A stretch of 64,000 nucleotides of DNA from Plenodomus lindquistii. Lineage: Eukaryota; Ascomycota; Dothideomycetes; Pleosporales; Leptosphaeriaceae. The translations under genes and the position numbers were made by a program. Every line of letters starts with the position of its first letter. Positions within the stretch are counted from its first letter, which is position 1. The stretch is taken from positions 310,001-374,000 of the forward strand of contig JANUWI010000010.1 of assembly GCA_025504975.1 (NCBI GenBank), given 5' to 3'. Below, piece by piece: positions 55,701-64,000 of this stretch. The notes beneath the pieces are model-generated. The model did not search any database. It was given only the letters and a program-made list of their open reading frames with translations, and was not told the DNA's origin.

Positions 55701-56323
55701 ATTTTCCAGGAGAGATGCAGAGCTCGATAGGTGTGCGCTCTCTGGTGGTCTTGTGTTTGCGATGCCTCGTGACAGGTGACAGTACTTGCCATGCATATAT
55801 CGCGAAATAGACATGGCACGACGGGTATGTGTAGATTCCCTTTCATGCTGGTGTTCATAGACCCCTCTGCCACGATGGACATTGCGTATACAAGACGACG
55901 CTACCATCAAGTAGACACGCACGTCAGTCTACGATTCTAATTCCCGCAGTGTGTTGATACAGCATCTGTATCCCCGTCACAGACATGCAAAATCATTACA
56001 ATTATTCTCCGTTTGCATATTATGTTACTTGGAGAAATCAAAACACATGTTTCTTATTCGAATTTCCGATCTTTTGCAGATTTGGACATGAGTAGTCCTG
56101 GTATCATAGTCATCAATGACAAGTTCCCAAAGCCAAAGCCAAAGCCCAATTCGAAAAAGCTCTCCTGATATTCCACACACACTCTCTTGCCCTTGGCCAT
56201 TGACCTTCTGCCAAGTGTAAGTTCTCCCAGAAACACTCCCAATCAGTCAGTCAACCAATCATGTATTTTTCTCCCTCTTTTCATGCCTGGTTTTCAATAT
56301 CTCAACCTGCCAACCAACCCCAT
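52797..56323. other. 3.5-kb stretch without recognisable genes
   Basis: Open frames of up to ~195 codons occur (minus 52799-53308; plus 54056-54646) but start at non-ATG codons, overlap antisense and show no domain. No repeat, tRNA or CRISPR-like array noted. The right end (55900-56323) is the AT-rich 3' flank of LSM1. Confidence 0.4.
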
Positions 56324-57212
56324 TTAACCCTGCATCCCAAAGCCTGGCTCAATCCCCGCCCGTCTCAACACCTTGGCCTTGCGCCCCTCCACCTCCCTCT
56401 TCTCCGCCTTCTGACTCGCAGCCAGTGTCCTTACTTGATCTTCGTCTGCAAACTGTGCGCCGCGGGGGTATTCTTCGCGGTCGAGATCCACGGTCGCGCA
56501 GATTGTGACGTTTTCGCCTCTTATGGTCATTATGCCGGGGAGTTTGACGTCGTGGATGAGCCAGCGTGGTATTGAGGGGTCGGAGGAAGGGGTGGCAGAG
56601 GGGTTGCGGGCGGCTATTCGCTCATGACATTCTGTGAGGACGAGGTTGGCTGGTGGGCGTGTTGTTAGTAGTGTTGAGTATGTGACAGAGGAAGGGCAGG
56701 GCAGGGCAGGGCAAGGTACCGAATTGGTCGTAGGAGCGGAGAATGCCAATGTATTCCTTCTCGTCGCGGAGCAGTATGTCGACTTTCTCTGTAGTGACGC
56801 GTTAGCTTTGTTGCGGTGTCTGAAGTTGAGGGCCTGGGTTTGCGCCGTACTGTCAACCATGTCCAAGAGCATCGCCGAGGTCAGGAACGCTTGTGGAGGT
56901 AGATCCAAGGGGAGTATCTGGGGCGGAGCTGGTCCTCTTGCGCCGCCGAGGACATTGGGGCCGTGCTGTGGGGGAGGAGTGGCGCTGTATACACCGCCGT
57001 ATCCTGTGTTTCGTCGTCAGCCAATGCAATGCGCCATTGTGCGGGGAGCCAGGCCGTGGACGCGTACCAATGGATGAGTTTGGCCGCCCGGGAGCGTCTA
57101 CGGGCGCTTCTAGTTGGCCTGGCTCTTGGACGGAGCGTTGCAGCATGGCATTGAAGTTCTGCGCCATGTTCGGGGGACCGCCGCCGTGGGGTTGGTTGGC
57201 CTGGAATGACAT
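56324..57212 (-). CDS. LSM1: LSm1, Sm-like mRNA decay protein
   Basis: Specific subunit of the cytoplasmic Lsm1-7/Pat1 ring that binds oligoadenylated mRNA 3' ends and promotes decapping in P-bodies. Exons 57068-57212, 56851-57003, 56720-56788 and 56324-56649; introns 64, 62 and 70 bp; 230 residues. A Gln/Gly/Pro-rich N-terminus of ~85 residues precedes the Sm fold: AFLTSAMLLDMVD then KKVDILLRDEKEYIGILRSY (Sm1), DQFANLVLTECHERI, and PGIMTIRGENVTICATVDLD (Sm2, with I-R-G-E-N RNA-binding loop). A charged C-terminal helix follows (DEDQVRTLAASQKAEKREVE), as in Lsm1. The Sm1 motif is split over two introns. The N-terminal extension is longer than in yeast Lsm1 and low complexity. Confidence 0.94.
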
Positions 57213-57720
57213 GGTGGGGAGCTTTGTGGAGGGTATGTAAAGGCGAGCGGTGGGAGACAGGTTCAGCGGTAATAGGACGTGTCTGTTAAGAGAGCCAGCA
57301 TGGCGATGTGTGGTTGTTATTGTTGCTGTGCCTTTGCTCTCATGTTCGCGTTGTTGCATGCCGTGGCTCGAAATCGCCCGTGGTTCGCGCCAAGACCGCG
57401 TCGTCTATTCCGTCACCAACATCCGTGCCTGGGCCCTGCCTGGAGGGGGAATGGCGAGTCAGGACATGCTTGACAATATGCTTGACGAGTAACGCAGCCA
57501 GTGGATAAATGATATGCTTGCTGGCTGCTTCAATATTTGCATGTCTTAATCTGAGGGATGTCTTGATCTTTGTCCATCTCGCTCCTTGTCTCCAGCTGGC
57601 TTCTTCTTTCTTTTCCCCTTGACATTGGAGCTTGATCATTCGCTACATCATACTTGCTGTCTACATTACCTTTGCTTCTCTCGCCGTGCTAGGTACTTCC
57701 CAGTCTACCTCCTGCAAGCC
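57213..57720. promoter_or_regulatory. divergent intergenic region, LSM1 and SDR genes
   Basis: 508 bp between divergent start codons, with T/C-rich tracts near 57600-57690 upstream of the SDR ATG. No specific sites identified. Confidence 0.4.
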
Positions 57721-58795
57721 ATGGCTGCGCTGCTAGGTGTCTTCAAGAACAAGTGGATCACCCCGCCAAAACAAGTCCATGAAGACTATAGCGGCAGAAC
57801 CATCATCGTGACAGGAGGTACATCTGGCATTGGAAAAGAAGCAGCATTCCAGTTTGCGAGGTCAGGTGCTGAAAAAGTCATCATTACAGCGCGCGACTTG
57901 CACAAGGGCGAGAAGGTCAAGGCGGAGCTGAGTTCTCGTCTGCGCAGAGATGACCAACTGGAAGTATGGGAACTTGATATGATGGACTATGGAAGTCTCG
58001 CAACATTTGCAAGACGGGCAGAACAGCTTGATCACATCGACATGGTCGCTCTGAATGCTGGTGCAAGGCGAGTCCCATTCATTCAGTCGCAGTATGGCTG
58101 GGAAGAGGACCTGCAGGTTAATACATTGTCGACAACGCTTCTCGCAATCTTGCTGCTACCCAAGTTGCGCGCCTCAAGACAACAAACTGGTCGAACTCCT
58201 ATACTCGAGTTTGTGAACTCTGGCTTGCACCGAAACGCTATTGTGCCATCAGCAGTACGAGAAGAAGTCAAGATACTGCAGCACTATAACAAGCAGGAGA
58301 ACTTCAGGGAGGCAGCCCAGTACAAGTTCTCGAAGGTGTTTCTCATGTATGCGACAAACAAGCTTGCAGCAGAGATTAGTTCGCGAGACGTCATTGTTAC
58401 CAGCGTCTGTCCAGGCTGGGTGAACACTCATCTCGGTAAGACAACCCCATTCTATGCAGGATGCGAGAGACACTGACAGATTGCGTGCGCCGCAAACAGG
58501 GCGTGACCATTTCTTTCCAGGTGTTTTCGTGTTGGCGTGGCTCTTCGTATTGCTGTTTATGCGATCACCGTCACAAGGTGCCTACACGATACTGAGTGCG
58601 GCTAGTCAAGGAGAGCGCGTGCACGGCAGGTTCTACCAGCATGATGTAGTGCAGCCTGTGCCACCAAGTGTTGCTGGGCCTGAGATGAAGGCGTTGGGGC
58701 TGAGGATATGGGACGAGATCGTGGACGCGCTTTCGAAAGACGTCCCCGACCTTGCTTCCGCATTAGATGCAGCGTTTTCTCGTCCTCGTAGTTGA
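57721..58795 (+). CDS. short-chain dehydrogenase/reductase, retinol-dehydrogenase-like
   Basis: An NAD(P)-dependent oxidoreductase. Exons 57721-58435 and 58500-58795 with a 64-bp intron (GTAAGA...AACAG) that splits a Gly codon; 336 residues. Cofactor motif TGGTSGIGKEAAFQFARSGA with basic IITARDLHKGEK (favours NADP), D-x-D-like LDMMDYGSL, NAG (VALNAGARRVP), catalytic Ser in EFVNSGLHR and Tyr-x3-Lys in QYKFSKVFLMYATNKLA. Downstream is PGWVNTHLG. After the intron comes a hydrophobic segment (FVLAWLFVLLFMRSPSQGAY), which suggests membrane or lipid-droplet association, then a helical tail. The first ATG of the frame with a suitable context is used; upstream frame sequence is leader. Substrate unknown. 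Confidence 0.9.
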
Positions 58796-59028
58796 GACTC
58801 AGAGTTGAGAAGATTGTTTTGTACGAAGCACTTGTCATGTGGTGTTGGGTGGTTGTATGGTGTTCGAGCCCAGTCTATTTTGCCCAAGGTGCCTGAACCC
58901 CAGATGTGGGCTTGACTCGCGATGACATCAGCCTGTCGCCTGTCCAGACTTCTACTGTCCTGGCCCGGTGTCAGTCGACAGTCGACAGTAATCCTCTCCA
59001 ATCGACGTGCAGTCCTCCAGCCGGCCGC

Positions 59029-62000
59029 ATGCCCAAATTGCCCTTCCGCCGCAAGCCTTCCGCCCACGGTGCCTCGTCCCTCTTCCGCTTCCTCTTCCCC
59101 CAGACTCGCGCGCACGCACGCAGCCAGCTTTCCAAGTTCCGACACCACACCCTCCCCGCCCTCAAGCACCGTGCACAGTCACGTATATACAAATACATTG
59201 TATACCGTCAATCACTCAAGCTCCACGGAAAACAGAGCTTCCTCCAGCGTGTGAGGGGCAAAACTCGCAAACTCATAGGCAGCGGCTACCTTGAAAATGC
59301 GGCAAGAGCGCGACGACAGCACCTCGTGAAGCGTTCTGCAGCGCAAAAATCGGGAGAGGGAGACATGGCTTACCAAGAAAGATACGAGCCACGGGAGCCG
59401 GGCTCGCGGCGGAAAAAGCTGGCTGGCTACCTCAAGGCTGCCAATGAAATGCGCCAGAGCTACACACAGCAATACGCCCCCAACTGGAGCAGCAAGGACA
59501 ATGCCTACGATTACGACGATGATGGCGCAGATGCCTTTCCAGATGCAGCTGTAGTGCGAAGCGGCGAAGAGGAGATGATCCTGTTTCCCAGCTACGCCCG
59601 GAAACACATCAAGAGGAAGTCTGAAGCACAGCCCGGCACTATCCAAGAAGAGCCGGGTGAGGGTCGCGATGTACGAGACACGACGGGCGCTGGAGATGCA
59701 GAGTTTTGGAGGAAGCAGTGGAACAACTACGAGGACGACAACGCTGTAGTGGATGTCGACGTCCGTGGGTGGATCTACTCGCCGCACAAGGGTCAAATGT
59801 CACGGAAACAGAGACTGTTTATAGGTCTCGCTCGACAATTAGTGGGCGTGCAAGCGCCCCCAACCCCTACGGAGTCATCGACCAGCAGCCGCGATACAAG
59901 CCCATCTCGCCATGGCTTCCGCGAACGTGCCCATTTGCGAGATGCACAGCGCGACGAAGCACTCGCAGCTAGAGAAGCCGAAGAGATTCTTCGCAAGGGC
60001 GAGCGAGAATCGCGGATGGCTGCTATGGGCGCCTATAGTGAGAAACCTGCTCAGGACATTGACGACACCGACACGTACCGAACAGAGAGCGACACAAGGA
60101 CAGGCAACCCCAGGACCAAGCAGTTGGCACACAGCACCTCCAACAGCTCCATGAGGAGTGAGGAGAGCATTCAGCCGCTACAGAAACGAGGTTCATGGAA
60201 TCAACCGTCAGAGATGAGTTCAGCTGAGTTGGCGGAAGCAAATGCCCGACTGATGGCCAGGCTGCGGCATTTCTTAGCCATACCCATGGCAAACACACCG
60301 ATCAGCGTGTTCTTCTACAACGACCAGATATCCAAGCAGCGCACAGTGTATACCGACGCATCTGGACACTTTAGCATGAGCGCTGCACTAGACTTTATAC
60401 CTACCCACGTTCGCATTTTAGCGTCAGATAAACTTTCAGCGACAGAACCAGTAATCATCACAGACGCACAGGGTATTAGTGTCATCAGCGACATTGACGA
60501 CACGATCAAACACTCGGCAATTGGCAGCGGTGCCCGAGAGATTTTCCGCAACGTTTTCATCCGTGATTTGGTCGACCTTACCATTGACGGCGTCAGAGAA
60601 TGGTACAACCACATGGCGGAGATGGGAGTCAAGTTCCACTACGTCTCAAATTCGCCGTGGCAATTGTATCCCGTAATCTCCAAGTATTTCTCGCTCGCTG
60701 GTTTACCACCTGGTTCTTTTCACCTTAAACAGTACAGCGGTATGCTTCAAGGAATTTTTGAGCCTGTGGCTGAGAGGAAGAAGGTCACTTTGGACAAGAT
60801 TGCTAGAGATTTCCCAGAACGCAACTTCATACTGATTGGAGATAGTGGAGAAGCTGATCTGGAGGTTTATACAGACTTTGTTCTGGAAAATCCTGGGAGG
60901 GTGGCGGCGGTCTTCATTCGTGACGTAACAACCACCACCGAAGCGCCCGGATTCTTCAGTCAATCGATGGGCGGAAACCGCTCCTCCTCAGATGGATCAT
61001 CAATACATCAAGGAGGTGGCAGCAACACTAACAACTTCAGCAAGGCTCGACCGTCCTCTGAGGACCACGATCCTGAACTCAGAGCCGCGATAGCAGCGTC
61101 CCTGCGCGACATGGATGATGAGAGACGATCGAAGTCCAGATCTCAGCGAGATTTCCAAGACCATCCAGACAGTCGGCCGCAATTACCAGAGCGGAGGTCA
61201 TCTCAACAGACTCAGACAAGTCGCAAAGATTCCACACCAAACCTCATAGACCTTTCTTCTTCGGACGACGAGCGCGACCTACCTTCTGCACCGAGACGTG
61301 CTTATACTGACATTCGGGATGAGCCTCGAAAGCAGTCTAATCCAGGATCAAGTGCGAGTGCAAAATCAGCACCTCCACCTCCCAAGAAGCCTACAGCTCT
61401 GAGAGGCGTGTCTGGCGACTCAACTCCAGGAAGCCCGGCGCGAACGCAATCACAAAAGCCTCCACCTCCTCAGCCTCGCAAGCCCTCGACGACCCTCAAC
61501 CCCTCCAGTCCTCTCAAGCAGCAACACTCCTCTGCTAGCAGCACACGAAGTCTCAAGCCAGCGGTTGCGCCAAAACCGCAGTCAATATACGAGAACCAAT
61601 CGCAAGACCAGCAAACATACGGAGGCATGGCCCGCGAAAAGCTCTGGTCAGTCTACAACGCACTGCCCGCCCTGCGATCAACAGACGACGGTCGACTATC
61701 CTCTTCCTCCACCCTCGAACTCGACAACAGCAACAGCACCGCTAGAAAAGCACCTCCACCGCCGCCACCGCGCCGCGGCAACCGTGAAACAGCTACAAAC
61801 GCTGCATCGTACGTCGGTTCCAAAGCCTCCGCCGCATGGCAACACGCGCCTTCCATCCCATACCCCAGCCGTCCCCAAATCACGTCTGCGCAGACATCGC
61901 AACCCTTTTCCAGCGCGGCGCCTCGCCAGGGCATCAATCGCACGAGTACAGGCTCGACGATTGGTACGATGGGTGGGCCTGGTGAGCCGTACGGTACCAA

Positions 62001-62187
62001 GCGCGAACAGTTGTGGCGTCAGCGATGGGCGAGAGCGGAACAGGTGCTTAAGGAGCAGAACGTAGTGTTGAGGAGTTGGAGGGTTGGGACTGATGTTGTT
62101 GGAGAGAGTGAGAGGATTATCAAGGAGGCGCAACGGAAGTGGAAGGCTGAGGGGAAGGGGAGTAATGGGGTGGGGAATGGCCGGTAA
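59029..62187 (+). CDS. APP1: APP1-type phosphatidate phosphatase (DUF2183)
   Basis: A Mg2+-dependent phosphatidate phosphatase associated with cortical actin patches and endocytosis in yeast. Single exon, 1052 residues from the ATG at 59029 (MPKLPFRRKPSAHGASSLFR); the frame is open further upstream only from a GTG. A second possible start is MAYQERYEPREP about 110 residues in. The N-terminal part has RRKKLAGYLKAANEMRQSYT and WIYSPHKGQMSRKQRLFIGL. The catalytic domain contains GVISVISDIDDTIKHSAIG-like sequence (seen: QGISVISDIDDTIKHSAIGS), whose DxDxT is at about 488-492, followed by FHYVSNSPWQLYPVISKYF and ILIGDSGEADLEVY. The C-terminal ~380 residues are Ser/Pro-rich with SH3-ligand-like PPPPKKPTA, PPPPQPRKPS and PPPPPPRRG, fitting actin-patch SH3 partners. 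Confidence 0.94.
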   Translation: MPKLPFRRKPSAHGASSLFRFLFPQTRAHARSQLSKFRHHTLPALKHRAQSRIYKYIVYRQSLKLHGKQSFLQRVRGKTRKLIGSGYLENAARARRQHLVKRSAAQKSGEGDMAYQERYEPREPGSRRKKLAGYLKAANEMRQSYTQQYAPNWSSKDNAYDYDDDGADAFPDAAVVRSGEEEMILFPSYARKHIKRKSEAQPGTIQEEPGEGRDVRDTTGAGDAEFWRKQWNNYEDDNAVVDVDVRGWIYSPHKGQMSRKQRLFIGLARQLVGVQAPPTPTESSTSSRDTSPSRHGFRERAHLRDAQRDEALAAREAEEILRKGERESRMAAMGAYSEKPAQDIDDTDTYRTESDTRTGNPRTKQLAHSTSNSSMRSEESIQPLQKRGSWNQPSEMSSAELAEANARLMARLRHFLAIPMANTPISVFFYNDQISKQRTVYTDASGHFSMSAALDFIPTHVRILASDKLSATEPVIITDAQGISVISDIDDTIKHSAIGSGAREIFRNVFIRDLVDLTIDGVREWYNHMAEMGVKFHYVSNSPWQLYPVISKYFSLAGLPPGSFHLKQYSGMLQGIFEPVAERKKVTLDKIARDFPERNFILIGDSGEADLEVYTDFVLENPGRVAAVFIRDVTTTTEAPGFFSQSMGGNRSSSDGSSIHQGGGSNTNNFSKARPSSEDHDPELRAAIAASLRDMDDERRSKSRSQRDFQDHPDSRPQLPERRSSQQTQTSRKDSTPNLIDLSSSDDERDLPSAPRRAYTDIRDEPRKQSNPGSSASAKSAPPPPKKPTALRGVSGDSTPGSPARTQSQKPPPPQPRKPSTTLNPSSPLKQQHSSASSTRSLKPAVAPKPQSIYENQSQDQQTYGGMAREKLWSVYNALPALRSTDDGRLSSSSTLELDNSNSTARKAPPPPPPRRGNRETATNAASYVGSKASAAWQHAPSIPYPSRPQITSAQTSQPFSSAAPRQGINRTSTGSTIGTMGGPGEPYGTKREQLWRQRWARAEQVLKEQNVVLRSWRVGTDVVGESERIIKEAQRKWKAEGKGSNGVGNGR

Positions 62188-64000
62188 TGCAGAGGGTGGA
62201 GTAGAGATAGAGGGAGAGGGAGATGAAGCACTGTTCTTTCCATACATACTCTTGAGCGGTGTTCTCGTTGGGATGTGTAGCTACGAGATATTGTCCACCT
62301 TGTTAGACGCAATGTTGGACTCGAAGTGTAGCCGTAACGTGTACTTTTGACACCAACATGCTTCTATAAGAAATGGATGCATGGTGAATCCCCTAACAGG
62401 TAGGTCTTCGCTATTGCACAGTCACATCCGCGATTCGGGATAAAACATAATTAGCATGCTTATACAACGAAGGAATCAACCAAGAGTCATTAACAAGTCA
62501 ACCAGCTAAAAACGCAGCAACAATCTTATAACCAGATGAGTTCTACGGCGTATATATACCTTAGTCTAGTATACTAACCCGCACACCTGCACGTCGTTAT
62601 ATAACTCACTCCACCCATCCATCACATATCTATCTATTCCTTCCTCCCCTCTCCTTCAATCAACTCAACTTTAGACTTTACCAAACGGAAACTTATTTGA
62701 ACTTGGAAATTTGTGCTAGAATGTGATACGTTTTTACTTAATTCTACACGAGATAGCCTTAAGCCAGGATGGTGGGAGATTTCTAGTGTTTTTGCGGGGT
62801 GAATCAAGGGAGATGGATGGATGGATGGATGGATGGATGGATGGATGGATGGATGGATGGATGGATGGATGGATGGATGGATGGATGGATGGATGGATGG
62901 ATGGATGGATGAATGGATGTGAGGCTGGGCAAATAAGTCAACTTATACGAAGATGCATCTGTGCGATTGGTAGAAGGTCGTTATTGTAGTGTTTTTTTTT
63001 TCAGGTGGCTTCGTGGTGTGGATTGAGGCAATGCATATTAAGGGCTGTGGTGTATTCCAGGGTAAGCATTATTAAACATCTCGAGTCTGGAGGTGTCTCG
63101 TGGTGGTTGTGTGTTTTCTAGTGACAGTTATAGTTTGAATTGTGTTGTTGACCTTTTTTCGAGGTTCGATGGAGTGGGTGGACTGGGGTTGTGAGGTGAT
63201 TCGAGGACTGAGGGGTTATGCGTGGTGTGTGTGTGTGTGTGGATGGGGGGTAGGATGAGTTGATTTTGGTTTGGGGTATCCGAGAGGTTTGCTTATAGGA
63301 TAAGGCTGGGAGTGAAGTATAATGCATATCCGTTCTTGTGGCTCGCTGGAGATTTCTATGAGCTGATGATTAGACTATTGGTTGAGTTGAAGTGGTGAGA
63401 GGGCTCTTGAAATGTAGTACGCCCACTGAGATTCGGACATGACTTCAGAGTTGTTGTAGGACTTCTAGTATCAGCTCTACACATGCGATGTGGAACAACT
63501 CTACTTCTCATGTCTAATGTATGGCCACAGCACATGCCTTTATTAGCATACCATGCCTGTTTTCTAGAAGGTGATCTAGGAACATGTAGATATCGATAGG
63601 GCCGAGTCGGAGGGCTGGAGTTACTAGTCATAGTTGTCACCCCACATACGGGATGAATCCTGACCCATGAAACAGTATTGACTCAAGCCAATGTGAGGCA
63701 GGTGAATTAGTGAAGCGAGTATGCGTCTCTGCAAGATTACATCATATGTACTTCATATCCATCAACGCAACAAGATGGACGAAACACCTATAGTGAAGTC
63801 CCAAAAGCATACACAAGTACTCCACCTCGACCATGGACGTCGAAGCGAGCCAAGGAAAGGACATCCGGGGAAGTCGCGAACCTAATTAGACTTTCCCACT
63901 AGCGACCACCATACCGTGGCTGCGGATAGCGCTTGATTGACACAAGTGCACGTCCTTTTCCCGCCATCTCTTTTAATGCTTGTTCACTTGAACCACTCAC
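62188..64000. other. right edge, non-coding
   Basis: It holds the APP1 3' flank, an (ATGG)n microsatellite at 62813-62911, a T9 run near 62993, an eight-unit GT run at 63225-63240, and no credible gene. An 88-codon frame across the microsatellite is an artefact of the repeat. No RNA gene recognised. Confidence 0.5.
62813..62911. repeat. tetranucleotide microsatellite (ATGG)~25
   Basis: An uninterrupted run of ATGG units over 99 bp, followed by one degenerate unit (AATGGATG). Such long perfect tetranucleotide runs are usually length-polymorphic. It lies ~630 bp downstream of the APP1 stop codon and is not within a credible gene. Confidence 0.97.

Noticed and set aside
62723..62989. 88-codon frame with a repeated Met-Asp-Gly-Trp tetrapeptide
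   Set aside because: It is simply the translation of the ATGG microsatellite. Flanking codons have no coding character and no gene structure surrounds it.
1..64000. CRISPR arrays, rRNA or bacterial-type operons
   Set aside because: None seen. Gene structure, introns and gene content are those of a fungal nuclear chromosome.

Overview
This window is nuclear DNA of a filamentous ascomycete, most likely a dothideomycete of the Pleosporales type (inference). Seen directly: compact genes on both strands, introns of 45-170 bp with GTRNGT donors and CTAAC/CTGAC-like branch sites, mitochondrial complex I and pyruvate-carrier genes of fungal type, a fungal CBM1 secreted protein, a STE11 MAPKKK with SAM and RA domains, and repeats whose differences look like repeat-induced point mutation (RIP). 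I joined exons by hand; each join keeps the reading frame, but no transcript evidence was available.

Layout. 0.4-5.6 kb: a large unknown protein (minus), then the divergent mitochondrial pair NDUFA2 (minus) and mitochondrial pyruvate carrier (plus) sharing a 232-bp intergenic region. 6.4-18.4 kb: a coiled-coil protein, a 1147-residue protein with an F-box-like segment and a C-terminal UBA, a Prp3-C-domain protein divergent from an MRS2-type Mg2+ channel, a small hydrophilic protein, and clamp-loader subunit RFC3 (yeast Rfc5). 19.2-28.3 kb: a zinc alcohol dehydrogenase, the STE11 MAPKKK and, divergently, a DUF7514-like protein. 30.0-43.1 kb: ADE4, a CBM1 protein, CTF8, three further zinc dehydrogenases of different subfamilies, a PPIL1-type cyclophilin and an RQT4/TRIP4 zinc-finger protein.

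43.3-56.3 kb is the accessory-looking part. It holds a 695-bp non-autonomous transposon with 25-bp perfect terminal inverted repeats and a TA target duplication, a YeeE/YedE (thiosulfate-type) transporter, a truncated SDR pseudogene, a decayed MFS transporter, and about 7 kb that is almost gene-empty apart from one three-exon gene for a 149-residue unknown protein. From 56.3 kb to 62.2 kb core genes return: LSM1, a retinol-dehydrogenase-like SDR, and an APP1-type phosphatidate phosphatase. The last 1.8 kb is non-coding and contains an (ATGG)n microsatellite of about 25 units.

The genes are mostly housekeeping and do not form one pathway. Notable links are RFC3 and CTF8 (both parts of the Ctf18-RFC clamp loader), the mitochondrial NDUFA2/MPC pair, and four medium-chain zinc dehydrogenases, three of them between 34.7 and 40.0 kb. 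A ~220-bp dispersed repeat occurs three times (about 20.95, 29.12 and 32.34 kb), and several introns are multiples of three with no stop, so retained introns would still be translated.
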